A stretch of 64,000 bases of DNA from Ectopseudomonas khazarica (lineage in GTDB: Bacteria; Pseudomonadota; Gammaproteobacteria; Pseudomonadales; Pseudomonadaceae), in contig NZ_SBHZ01000009.1 of the NCBI RefSeq assembly GCF_004521985.1, positions 154,642 to 218,641 of the forward strand, written 5' to 3'. Both the position numbers and the translations under genes were made by a program. Shown one piece after another: positions 17,329 to 24,960 of this stretch. How positions within the stretch are numbered: the first letter of the stretch is position 1; each line of letters starts with the position of its first letter. The notes beneath the pieces are model-generated. The model made no database searches. It saw nothing but the letters and a program-made list of their open reading frames with translations, and was not told the DNA's origin.

Positions 17329-18546
17329 ATGGCGGAAAAAGCTCTAAAAACCAGCGCGTTCAAGTGGGAAGGCAAAGATCGACGCGGCGCCGCCGTCAAG
17401 GGCGTCATGAATGGCCAGAATCCTGCGTTGGTCAAGGCACAGCTGCGCAAGCAGGGTATCAACCCGACCAAGGTGCGCAAGGAATCTTCTCTGTCCTTCG
17501 GCAAGGGCAAGAAGGTCAAGCCGATGGATATCGCCCTGTTTACCCGACAGATGGCGACCATGATGAAGGCCGGCGTACCACTACTGCAGTCTTTCGACAT
17601 CATCTCCGAAGGGTTCGACAACCCAAACATGCGCAAGCTGGTGGACGAGGTGAAGCAGGAGGTGGCTGCAGGCAACAGCTTCGCGGCCTCGCTACGCAAG
17701 AAGCCCGAGTACTTCGACGAACTTTACTGCAACTTGGTGGAATCTGGCGAACAGGCCGGTGCCTTGGAAAACCTGCTGGATCGTATCGCCACCTACAAGG
17801 AAAAGACAGAGGCACTCAAAGCCAAGATCAAGAAGGCAATGAACTACCCCATAGCTGTAGTCGTGGTAGCTGTCATCGTATCTGCGATATTGCTAATCAA
17901 AGTTGTCCCTCAGTTTGAAGAGGTCTTCGCAAACTTTGGCGCAGAGCTTCCTGCCTTTACCCTTATGGTCATTGGAATATCTCAAGTTCTTCAAAAATGG
18001 TGGTTCATATTCCTAATCGGCATCTTCGCTACAGCTTTTGCGTTCAAAGAGGCGATAAAACGCTCCCAAAAGCTTCGAGATTCGATAGACCGAGGCGTGC
18101 TAAAGCTGCCTATCGTTGGCGACATCCTTTACAAATCTGCTGTAGCACGCTTCGCACGCACATTGTCCACTACATTTGCGGCTGGCGTACCGTTAGTAGA
18201 TGCGCTGGACTCTGTTGCCGGAGCAACCGGCAATATCGTATTCAAGAATGCCACCAATAAAATCAAGGCGGATGTTTCAACCGGCATGCAATTGAACTTC
18301 TCCATGCGCACTACTGGAACGTTCCCCAGCATGGCCATCCAAATGACCGCGATTGGTGAGGAGTCTGGCTCGCTGGATGAAATGTTGGACAAGGTCGCCA
18401 GTTTCTATGAAGCAGAGGTGGACAACATGGTCGACGGCCTCACCAGCTTGATGGAACCCATCATCATGTCCGTACTGGGTGTGCTAGTTGGCGGCCTGAT
18501 CATCGCCATGTACCTGCCAATCTTCCAGTTGGGCTCTGTGGTCTAA
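17329..18546 (+). CDS. pilC: Type IV pilus inner-membrane platform protein
   Basis: GspF/PilC family platform protein of 405 residues with two GspF domains (about 70-195 and 273-395). The repeat signature is FTRQMATMMKAGVPLLQSF in the first copy and FARTLSTTFAAGVPLVDAL in the second. Three membrane helices are visible near residues 170-190, 215-235 and 375-400. It couples PilB to pilin assembly. Base composition is mosaic: a line at 17641 is 65% GC, whereas lines at 17881 and 18001 are about 42-43%, and the 3-prime end returns to about 55%. That suggests recombination inside the gene. The start codon follows pilB closely; pilD begins directly after the stop. Confidence 0.97.
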   Translation: MAEKALKTSAFKWEGKDRRGAAVKGVMNGQNPALVKAQLRKQGINPTKVRKESSLSFGKGKKVKPMDIALFTRQMATMMKAGVPLLQSFDIISEGFDNPNMRKLVDEVKQEVAAGNSFAASLRKKPEYFDELYCNLVESGEQAGALENLLDRIATYKEKTEALKAKIKKAMNYPIAVVVVAVIVSAILLIKVVPQFEEVFANFGAELPAFTLMVIGISQVLQKWWFIFLIGIFATAFAFKEAIKRSQKLRDSIDRGVLKLPIVGDILYKSAVARFARTLSTTFAAGVPLVDALDSVAGATGNIVFKNATNKIKADVSTGMQLNFSMRTTGTFPSMAIQMTAIGEESGSLDEMLDKVASFYEAEVDNMVDGLTSLMEPIIMSVLGVLVGGLIIAMYLPIFQLGSVV

Positions 18547-19416
18547 ATGCTCATTGTCGACTTTCTGGCCAGCCATGCGCTGGCCTTTATTTTGTGTGTT
18601 GTCCTACTTGGCTTGCTGGTAGGCAGCTTCCTCAACGTCGTGATCTACCGTCTGCCGAAGATGCTTCAACGCGACTGGCAAGCCCAGGCCCGCGAGGTGC
18701 TGGAGATGCCACCGGTACCTCAAGCAGAGACATTCAACCTGGTGCTGCCCAATTCCTGCTGCCCGCAATGCGGCCATGAGATAAAGCCCTGGGAGAACGT
18801 GCCGGTCATCAGCTACCTGTTCCTGCGTGGCAAATGCTCGAACTGCAAGACGCCCATCAGCAAGCGCTACCCTCTGGTGGAGCTGGCCTGCGGCGTGCTG
18901 TCCGGCTATATCGCCTGGCACTTCGGTTTCACCTGGCAGACCGGCGCCATGCTGGCGCTGACCTGGGGCCTGCTGGCGATGAGCCTGATCGACGCCGACC
19001 ACCAGATCCTGCCGGACATTCTGGTACTGCCGCTGCTGTGGCTGGGCCTGATCGTCAACTGCTTCGGCCTGTTCACCAGCCTGGAAGACGCACTCTGGGG
19101 CGCCATTGCCGGCTACCTGAGCCTGTGGTCGGTGTACTGGCTGTTCAAGCTGGTCACCGGCAAGGAAGGCATGGGCTACGGCGACTTCAAGCTCCTGGCG
19201 ATGCTTGGCGCCTGGGGTGGCTGGCAGATTCTGCCGCTGACCATCCTCCTGTCTTCGCTGGTTGGCGCGGTGCTTGGCGTGATCCTGCTGCGCATGCGCG
19301 GCAGCGACTCCAGCACGCCGATGCCCTTCGGCCCCTATCTGGCCATTGCCGGCTGGATCGCGCTGCTGTGGGGCGATGTGATTACCGGCAGCTACCTGAA
19401 GTTCGCCGGCTTCTAG
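18547..19416 (+). CDS. pilD: Prepilin peptidase / N-methyltransferase
   Basis: Bifunctional inner-membrane aspartic peptidase of 289 residues. It cleaves the leader of type IV pilins and type II pseudopilins and methylates the new N-terminus. The cytoplasmic zinc domain carries C72-x2-C75 and C97-x2-C100. The catalytic aspartates are D149 (SLIDADHQ) and D213 in GYGDFK, the same numbering as the P. aeruginosa enzyme. About eight membrane helices are present. The ATG abuts the pilC TAA (TAAATG). A perfect palindrome lies about 40 bases after the stop. Confidence 0.97.
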   Translation: MLIVDFLASHALAFILCVVLLGLLVGSFLNVVIYRLPKMLQRDWQAQAREVLEMPPVPQAETFNLVLPNSCCPQCGHEIKPWENVPVISYLFLRGKCSNCKTPISKRYPLVELACGVLSGYIAWHFGFTWQTGAMLALTWGLLAMSLIDADHQILPDILVLPLLWLGLIVNCFGLFTSLEDALWGAIAGYLSLWSVYWLFKLVTGKEGMGYGDFKLLAMLGAWGGWQILPLTILLSSLVGAVLGVILLRMRGSDSSTPMPFGPYLAIAGWIALLWGDVITGSYLKFAGF

Positions 19417-19452
19417 GAATCCATACCGCCCCCAAGATCCACACTGCATGAC

Positions 19453-19474
19453 GCTGACTCCTGCAGGAGTCAGC
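19453..19474. repeat. Perfect 22-bp palindrome downstream of pilD
   Basis: Half-site GCTGACTCCTG is followed at once by its exact complement, with no loop. There is no T tract, so it is not an ordinary intrinsic terminator. It could be a protein-binding site or a bidirectional RNA stem between pilD and coaE. Confidence 0.6.
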
Positions 19475-19595
19475 TCGCCAGCGATACGCACGCTCATCCG
19501 CTCGCCAGCAGGTATGCATCTACTGACTGTTCGCCTCACCCGGCAATCCCCCTTACAATCGCGCCCTTGAGCAATCACGGGACCGCATCGGCGTT

Positions 19596-20204
19596 ATGAA
19601 ACCCTGGATACTTGGCCTCACCGGCGGCATCGGCAGCGGCAAGAGCGCCGTGGCGCAAGGCTTCATCGAACGCGGCATACATGTGGTCGATGCCGATCAC
19701 GCGGCGCGCTGGGTCGTGGAGCCGGGACGACCGGCGCTGGCCAGGATCGTCGAGCATTTCGGCAACGGTGTGCTGCAGGCGAATGGAGAACTGGACCGCG
19801 CTGCGCTGCGCAAGCTGATCTTCACCGACCCGGAGCAACGCCGCTGGCTGGAAAGCCTGCTGCACCCACTGATCGGCCAGGAAATCGTGCAGGTCCTGGC
19901 GCGCGCCGAGTCACCCTACGCCATCCTGGTGTCGCCGCTGCTGGTGGAGTCCGGCCAGCGCCATATGACGCAGCGTATTCTGGTCGTCGACACGCCCGCT
20001 GACCTGCAGGTGCAACGCACCATCGCCCGCGACCAGAGCTCCGAGGAGCAGGTACGCGCCATCATGCAGGCACAGGCCAGCCGCGAGGAGCGGCTGCGGC
20101 ATGCCGACGACGTGCTGAACAACGATCGCGACCTGGCCTGGCTCGATGCGGAAGTCGAGCGTCTGCACACCCTCTATCTGACCCTGCGCGGAGGCCAATC
20201 ATGA
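19596..20204 (+). CDS. coaE: Dephospho-CoA kinase
   Basis: A 202-residue P-loop kinase that phosphorylates the ribose 3-prime hydroxyl of dephospho-CoA in the last step of CoA synthesis. The N-terminus reads [19 protein letters not shown], with the P-loop at G10-S17. [13 protein letters not shown] and SPLLVESG are typical CoaE segments. It ends in an ATGA overlap with yacG, the usual pil-coaE-yacG order of Pseudomonas. Confidence 0.96.
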   Translation: MKPWILGLTGGIGSGKSAVAQGFIERGIHVVDADHAARWVVEPGRPALARIVEHFGNGVLQANGELDRAALRKLIFTDPEQRRWLESLLHPLIGQEIVQVLARAESPYAILVSPLLVESGQRHMTQRILVVDTPADLQVQRTIARDQSSEEQVRAIMQAQASREERLRHADDVLNNDRDLAWLDAEVERLHTLYLTLRGGQS

Positions 20205-20395
20205 CCACCACCGTTCAATGCCCTACCTGCGGCGCGCCCGTCGAATGGAAAGCGGAAAGCACCTACCGCCCCTTCTGCTGCGAACGCTGCAAACTGATCG
20301 ACCTGGGCGCCTGGGCTGCGGAAGAACACGCCATCCCCGGCGACAATCTGGAAGACGAGCTGTTCAGCGGCGACCTGCCGACGCGACCACACTGA
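20201..20395 (+). CDS. yacG: DNA gyrase inhibitor YacG
   Basis: A 64-residue zinc protein. The four ligands are C7-x2-C10 and C26 with C30 ([10 protein letters not shown] and [15 protein letters not shown]). In E. coli, YacG binds GyrB and blocks gyrase binding to DNA. The ATG follows GGAGG and overlaps the coaE stop. Acidic residues dominate the C-terminus. Confidence 0.94.
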   Translation: MTTTVQCPTCGAPVEWKAESTYRPFCCERCKLIDLGAWAAEEHAIPGDNLEDELFSGDLPTRPH

Positions 20396-20449
20396 GCAGC
20401 AACCGCCTGGCCGAGCAGCCCGTCGCTCGAAACGGTTCCCCGCTGCCGC

Positions 20450-20665
20450 TCAAGGACGCATGAAAGCGTAGTCACGCTCCTCGTCGAGGTTGTCGGCAAG
20501 AAACTGCAGCTCGTGCGCCAGCTCCTGCGCGTCGCGCGACGCCTTGTTCAGCTGCACCACCTCCGCCAGCAACGCACGCAGCACCATCAGCCGATCGAAG
20601 CCCTGCGCCTCGGCCTCACGCAGGTCGTCGCCAAGGGCGTCTCTGGCCCACTTGTAAATGCTCAT
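20450..20665 (-). CDS. Conserved hypothetical small protein
   Basis: A 71-residue soluble, helical protein starting MSIYKWARDALGDDL and ending DEERDYAFMRP. GGGAGG lies 8 bases before the ATG. A gene of this kind sits at the same place in other Pseudomonas genomes as far as I recall. It has no recognised domain, signal peptide or membrane segment. The helical, charged sequence hints at a coiled-coil or adaptor, but the function is unknown. Confidence 0.7.
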   Translation of the reverse strand: MSIYKWARDALGDDLREAEAQGFDRLMVLRALLAEVVQLNKASRDAQELAHELQFLADNLDEERDYAFMRP

Positions 20666-20769
20666 GCCGCAGCCTCCCGTAGTTTTTCACAGCATGGCGC
20701 ACGCCCCTGCCCGGGCATTGACTCGCGTCAACGCCTGGCCCGCCATTCAGGCGCTCGATGCAGCGCCAT

Positions 20770-21459
20770 TCACTCGCCGCGATCGCCTTCCTTCCAGGGC
20801 GCCTGCAGGTAGCGACTGCGATTGAAGGTCTCCAGCCAGTCGGGATAGAACACCACCAGTGCCGTGACGATCGTGCCGTTGATGAAGGCCTCGGGAAACG
20901 CCACCAGCCACAGGTACCCGGCAAAGTCATCGAGCCACGGCGGCATCGGGTACAGGCCATCCATCCACAGCAATGCCAGACCACCGAGCAAGGTCATCAG
21001 GGTGGCCAGTGCCGCGGGAAAGAAGCCGCAGAAGAAGATGTAGACGAACAGATTGCGGGGCTGCGCGCGCTCCACCCGTATCGCGCACAGCTCGGTCACC
21101 AGCACCGGGATCAGCACCAGCAGCACGCCATTGACGCCAAGCGCGGCCAGATCCAGACGCCCCATGACCAGCAACCCCATCTGCGCTGCCAGGCCTGCCA
21201 GTATCGCCAGGGGCCAGTCCAGCAACAGGGTGACCGCCGTCATGCCGATGAAGTGGTAGGACAGCCCCGAGTCGAAATCGCGACGCACCAGCCAGAGCAG
21301 GACCAACCCCAGCATCGTGCCGAACAGCAGGTGCTGGCGGCGCAGATCGCTGAACAGCTCCAGCCAGGGCGCGCGCACCAGTGCCCAGAGCAGCGCCAGC
21401 GCATAGATCAGCCAACCGCCCAGCAATGTGCTGAACGCCAACAGCTCAGAAGCGATCAT
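20770..21459 (-). CDS. CbiM-like energy-coupling-factor permease, orphan
   Basis: A 229-residue integral membrane protein with about six helices. LSYHFIGMTAVTLLLDWPLA and FPEAFINGTIVTALVVFYPD resemble the CbiM/NikM substrate-binding membrane component for Co2+ or Ni2+. The usual N-terminal metal-binding segment of CbiM (MHIxEG...) is not present; it starts MIASELLAFSTLLGG. No CbiN, CbiQ or CbiO gene is nearby, so it stands alone. AAGGAAGG precedes the ATG. The family call is moderate and the substrate unknown. Confidence 0.7.
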   Translation of the reverse strand: MIASELLAFSTLLGGWLIYALALLWALVRAPWLELFSDLRRQHLLFGTMLGLVLLWLVRRDFDSGLSYHFIGMTAVTLLLDWPLAILAGLAAQMGLLVMGRLDLAALGVNGVLLVLIPVLVTELCAIRVERAQPRNLFVYIFFCGFFPAALATLMTLLGGLALLWMDGLYPMPPWLDDFAGYLWLVAFPEAFINGTIVTALVVFYPDWLETFNRSRYLQAPWKEGDRGE

Positions 21460-21578
21460 GGGGTCTCGACCTTCCTTTCCGTTCGTCGCGCGCAGGGTTT
21501 GCCAGGCAGTCTACACCGCCTCAGAACGCCTGTTCAGACACCTGGCGCATCGCCCCGTGCAACGGCTAAGCTTCGGTG

Positions 21579-22208
21579 ATGGACGATTCCGACTACCTGC
21601 GTCTGCTCACGCATCAGGCCGAACAGGCCAACGCCTTCCTCTCCAACGCCAGGAAATGGGAGCGTGAACGCTGGGTCTGCCAGCGCCTGCTGCAGGCACT
21701 GAACGTGCGCCACCACAGCGACGACTTCAACCCGAGCGGCCAGGAACCGCCCGACGTGCTGTTTCGCGAGGCCAACTTCGAAGTGTTCTTCGTCCTCGAC
21801 GAGGGTCGGCGCCTCAACGACGAATGGCGAGCCGAGCTGGAGCGCCGTCGCAGCGCCTTTTCCCTGAGCCAGCTGGTGCGCCGCGAAGCCCGCCCCAAGC
21901 GCATTCCCGCCAGCGAAATGCAGGCGCGCCTGGCCCCGACCTTGCGCAAGAAGGCACACAACTACCGCGAGCGCGGCATTGACCTGGGCGAGCTGGACCT
22001 GGTCGCGTTCGTCAGCCTCAAGCGGGCCGTGCTGGACTGCAACAGCCATTTCCCACCGCCCACCGAGTACCTGCGCCAGGGCTGGCGCTCGCTGTCGCTG
22101 GTCGGTCCGCGCTTCGCCCGCGTGCTGTTCGCCCACCCGGACGCCCCGGATTTCCTGCGCCACAACCTGGGCCGCAGCGTGCTGTTCGACATCGGTATCG
22201 GCCTGTGA
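21579..22208 (+). CDS. DUF1780 family protein
   Basis: A 209-residue soluble protein starting MDDSDYLRLLTHQAEQANAF. It is recognised as the Pseudomonas DUF1780 family, whose fold has been compared with endonuclease-like proteins, although the function is unproven. Conserved stretches are RKWERERWVCQRLL, PPDVLFREANFEVFFVLDEG and YRERGIDLGELDLVAF. The adjacent upstream GTG would add one residue; the ATG is preferred. It overlaps the MOSC gene by 4 bases (GTGA). Confidence 0.75.
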   Translation: MDDSDYLRLLTHQAEQANAFLSNARKWERERWVCQRLLQALNVRHHSDDFNPSGQEPPDVLFREANFEVFFVLDEGRRLNDEWRAELERRRSAFSLSQLVRREARPKRIPASEMQARLAPTLRKKAHNYRERGIDLGELDLVAFVSLKRAVLDCNSHFPPPTEYLRQGWRSLSLVGPRFARVLFAHPDAPDFLRHNLGRSVLFDIGIGL

Positions 22209-22753
22209 GCCCGCTGCAGGAACTGCTGGCCGATGTGCCGCAAAGCGGACGCGTGCGCTGGATTGGCGTGCGCCCCAAGCCACGGGAAGCCATGCTCGAA
22301 GTCGAAGCCGTCGAGGCCCGCCGTGAAGCCGGCCTGACCGGCGACCACAGCCGCCCCGGACCACGCAACGCACGGCAGGTCACCCTGATCCAGTGGGAGC
22401 ACCTGGCCGTGGTCGCCGCCCTGCTCGGCCGCGACACGCCACTGCCGCCGGACGAGCTACGGCGCAATATCGCGGTCGCCGGCATCAACCTGTTCAGCCT
22501 CAAGGGCCGCTATTTCCGCATCGGCCAGGCGCTCCTGCAGACCACCGGCTGGTGCCAGCCCTGCGCGCGCCTCGAGGAGCGCCTTGACCGTGGCACCTTC
22601 CAGGCCATGCGCGGCCATGGCGGCATCACCGCACGGGTGATCGAGGGCGGCATCATTCGCCTCGACGACAGCGTGCGAGTCGAAATCCTCGACAACCTTT
22701 CTGACCCGCAGGACAACGACGCTCGCCAAGGCTGGCGGGCGCGCCTAGAATAG
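22205..22753 (+). CDS. MOSC domain-containing protein
   Basis: A 182-residue protein with the MOSC (molybdenum cofactor sulfurase C-terminal) pattern: LTGDHSRPGPRNARQVTLIQ near the N-terminal side and the conserved cysteine in TTGWCQPCARLE, then GHGGITARVIEGG. MOSC proteins bind sulfur or molybdenum cofactor and detoxify N-hydroxylated compounds (YiiM group). It uses a GTG start inside the DUF1780 stop, so translation is coupled. The substrate is not known. Confidence 0.82.
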   Translation: MSPLQELLADVPQSGRVRWIGVRPKPREAMLEVEAVEARREAGLTGDHSRPGPRNARQVTLIQWEHLAVVAALLGRDTPLPPDELRRNIAVAGINLFSLKGRYFRIGQALLQTTGWCQPCARLEERLDRGTFQAMRGHGGITARVIEGGIIRLDDSVRVEILDNLSDPQDNDARQGWRARLE

Positions 22754-22777
22754 CCGCATTCACGCAGAGGCCCTTCC

Positions 22778-22951
22778 ATGACCAGCCGCCTGAGCCCCGA
22801 AGACCAGCAGAAAGTCGATCAGTACCTGAGTGCGCCGCAGCATCAGGTCGAGCGTCAGCCCTTTCGCGTCTGGCGCCTGCTCACCATCGTGCTGATCGCC
22901 GTCATCGGCCTGGGCCTGCTGAGCCGCTTTCTGAGTCGACTGGTGCTATGA
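22778..22951 (+). CDS. DUF3094 small membrane protein
   Basis: A 57-residue protein read directly from the sequence. It starts MTSRLSPEDQQKVDQYL and has one transmembrane helix (about residues 33-53, LLTIVLIAVIGLGLLS). It matches the Pseudomonas DUF3094 family, a single-pass inner-membrane protein of unknown role. It lies 24 bases after the MOSC gene and 63 bases before ndh. The ribosome site is modest (AGAGG 10 bases upstream). Confidence 0.75.
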   Translation: MTSRLSPEDQQKVDQYLSAPQHQVERQPFRVWRLLTIVLIAVIGLGLLSRFLSRLVL

Positions 22952-23014
22952 GCTGCCTCGCGCTCGCCCTCTCGCACTCACACCGTCTTTTTCAAAGCCT
23001 TGTGAGCACTTTCC

Positions 23015-24316
23015 ATGTCCCATCGCATCGTGATTGTCGGCGGCGGCGCCGGCGGTTTGGAGCTGGCCACCCGCCTTGGTAGAAAACTGGGCAAGAGCGG
23101 CGCAGCCCGGATCATCCTGGTCGACGCCAACCTCACCCATATCTGGAAGCCCCTGCTGCACGAAGTGGCGGCCGGCTCGCTGAACTCCTCGGAAGACGAA
23201 CTGAACTACGTGGCGCAGGCCAAGTGGAATCATTTCGAGTTCCAGCTCGGCCGCATGTCCGGTCTCGACCGCGCGGACAAGCACATCACCCTAGCCCCGA
23301 CCCTGGACGATGACGGCCAGGTGCTGATGCCCGAGCGGCGCATCGCCTACGACAGCCTGGTGATCGCGGTGGGCAGCACCACCAACGACTTCGGCACGCC
23401 TGGCGCCGCCGAGCACTGCATCCTGCTGGATACCCGCGAGCAGGCCGAGCGCTTCCACCGCCGCATGCTCAGCCACTACCTGCGCGCCCACGCCAGCGAG
23501 CACGAGGATGGCTCGCAGATCAACATCGCCATCGTCGGCGCCGGGGCCACCGGGGTGGAACTGGCGGCCGAGTTGCACCATGCGGCAAAACAGCTGGCAG
23601 CCTACGGCCTGAACCGGATTCGCCCCGAAGACATGCGCATCACCCTGATCGAAGCGGGCCCGCGCGTTCTCCCGGCCCTGCCCGAGCGCATCGCCCGGCC
23701 GGTACACAAGACCCTGGAAAAACTCGGCGTTACCGTGCTGACCGGCGCCGCCGTCAGCGAAGTGACGGCCGAAGGCCTGAAGACCGCCGACGGCAACTTC
23801 ATCCCCGCCAGCCTGAAGGTATGGGCCGCCGGTATCCGCGCACCGGGCTTTCTCAAGGACCTGGATGGCCTGGAGAGCAACCGTATCAACCAGCTGCAGG
23901 TACGCCCGACGCTGCAAACCACGCGGGATGACGACGTATTCGCCTTCGGTGACTGCGCCGCCTGCCCGCAACCCGGCAGCGAAGGGCGCAACGTGCCTCC
24001 GCGCGCCCAGGCCGCGCACCAGCAGGCGTCACTGCTGGCCAAGTCGCTGCGCCTGAAGATCAGCGGCCAGGCCCTGCCGGAGTATCGCTATCGTGACTAC
24101 GGCTCGCTGATTTCGCTGTCGAGCTTCTCCGCCGTGGGCAATCTGATGGGCAACCTCACCGGCAGCGTGATGCTGGAAGGCTGGCTGGCGCGCGTGTTCT
24201 ACGTGTCGCTATATCGCATGCACCAGATGGCGCTGTACGGCGTGCCGCGCACGCTGCTGCTGATGCTCAGCGACCGCATCGGCCGCAGCACCGAGCCGCG
24301 CCTGAAGCTGCACTGA
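23015..24316 (+). CDS. ndh: Type II NADH dehydrogenase
   Basis: A 433-residue membrane-associated flavoprotein that oxidises NADH and reduces ubiquinone without pumping protons. The FAD dinucleotide-binding motif VIVGGGAGGLELA is at residues 6-18. The NADH-binding motif IAIVGAGATGVELAAEL is in the middle. FAFGDCAA and the quinone-site segment PPRAQAAHQQA are also present. The C-terminus has an amphipathic segment for membrane docking. It lies downstream of the DUF3094 gene, as in P. aeruginosa. REP-like hairpins follow the stop. Confidence 0.95.
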   Translation: MSHRIVIVGGGAGGLELATRLGRKLGKSGAARIILVDANLTHIWKPLLHEVAAGSLNSSEDELNYVAQAKWNHFEFQLGRMSGLDRADKHITLAPTLDDDGQVLMPERRIAYDSLVIAVGSTTNDFGTPGAAEHCILLDTREQAERFHRRMLSHYLRAHASEHEDGSQINIAIVGAGATGVELAAELHHAAKQLAAYGLNRIRPEDMRITLIEAGPRVLPALPERIARPVHKTLEKLGVTVLTGAAVSEVTAEGLKTADGNFIPASLKVWAAGIRAPGFLKDLDGLESNRINQLQVRPTLQTTRDDDVFAFGDCAACPQPGSEGRNVPPRAQAAHQQASLLAKSLRLKISGQALPEYRYRDYGSLISLSSFSAVGNLMGNLTGSVMLEGWLARVFYVSLYRMHQMALYGVPRTLLLMLSDRIGRSTEPRLKLH

Positions 24317-24344
24317 AAGCGGCCGCGGAGCGGCCTTCTGATGA

Positions 24345-24368
24345 CCCTCTCCCGTTCATGGGAGAGGG
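24345..24368. repeat. Hairpin repeat CCCTCTCCC / GGGAGAGGG
   Basis: A perfect 9-bp inverted repeat with a 6-base loop lies between ndh and the tRNA cluster. A partly matching GGGAGAGGGT copy follows about 20 bases later. It has no T tract. It is probably a dispersed intergenic repeat that stabilises the ndh transcript end. Confidence 0.5.
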
Positions 24369-24476
24369 TGCCCGCAGGGCGGGAGAGGGTAAACCGGCGC
24401 CGCCATACCCCGCTTACCCCCTCACCCGCAAGCGTGAGAGAAGTGACCACACCGCAAAACCCGAACGCCAGACACG

Positions 24477-24503
24477 AAAAAGCCCGCGCTAGGCGGGCTT
24501 CTT
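24477..24503 (-). terminator. Terminator of the tRNA operon
   Basis: Minus-strand hairpin AAGCCCGCC / TAGC / GCGGGCTT followed by a T tract lies 8 bases after the tRNA-Lys 3-prime end. Confidence 0.85.
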
Positions 24504-24510
24504 CGAATGG

Positions 24511-24586
24511 TGGTGGGTCGTGTAGGATTCGAACCTACGACCAATTGGTTAAAAGCCAACTGCTCTACCAACTGAGCTAACGACCC
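24511..24586 (-). tRNA. tRNA-Lys (anticodon TTT)
   Basis: A 76-nt cloverleaf with encoded CCA. The acceptor stem is GGGTCGT / ACGACCC, the D-arm AGCTCAGTTGGTAGAGC, the anticodon loop CTTTTAA and the T-arm GTTCGAATC. It is the last gene of a three-tRNA minus-strand transcript. Confidence 0.98.
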
Positions 24587-24591
24587 AAATA

Positions 24592-24668
24592 TGGTCGGGG
24601 TAGGGGGATTCGAACTCCCGACATCTTGCTCCCAAAGCAAGCGCGCTACCGGACTGCGCTATACCCCG
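24592..24668 (-). tRNA. tRNA-Pro (anticodon TGG)
   Basis: A 77-nt cloverleaf with encoded CCA. The acceptor begins CGGGGTA, typical of bacterial tRNA-Pro. The anticodon loop is TTTGGGA and the T-loop GTTCGAATC. It is separated from tRNA-Lys by 5 bases. Confidence 0.98.
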
Positions 24669-24677
24669 ATTGGAATT

Positions 24678-24753
24678 TGGCTCCGCGACCTGGACTCGAA
24701 CCAGGGACCCAATGATTAACAGTCATTTGCTCTACCGACTGAGCTATCGCGGA
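24678..24753 (-). tRNA. tRNA-Asn (anticodon GTT)
   Basis: A 76-nt cloverleaf with encoded CCA. The acceptor stem is TCCGCGA / TCGCGGA, the anticodon loop CTGTTAA and the T-arm GTTCGAGTC. It is the first gene of the cluster, about 60 bases after a strong promoter. Confidence 0.98.
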
Positions 24754-24814
24754 ACTACTGACATTCCAGCCTCAACCGCGTTTCGCTTTCGCGTTGCCGC
24801 TGCTGAGGCGCGCC

Positions 24815-24842
24815 ATTTTACGTAGCAAAAATTCCCTGTCAA
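24815..24842 (-). promoter_or_regulatory. Sigma70 promoter of the tRNA operon
   Basis: Minus-strand TTGACA (24842-24837), a 16-base spacer and TAAAAT (24820-24815). A perfect -35 with an AT-rich spacer fits a strong tRNA promoter. Confidence 0.75.
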
Positions 24843-24960
24843 CCCCTGCAAACTGCTTTTACGACAATGCTTTGCAGCACGGGCATGGACTACTATATGT
24901 TTCATCGAACTGCGGCACGACGCAGGACGCGCCAGACGACGACGCCAGTTAGGACAGTCC

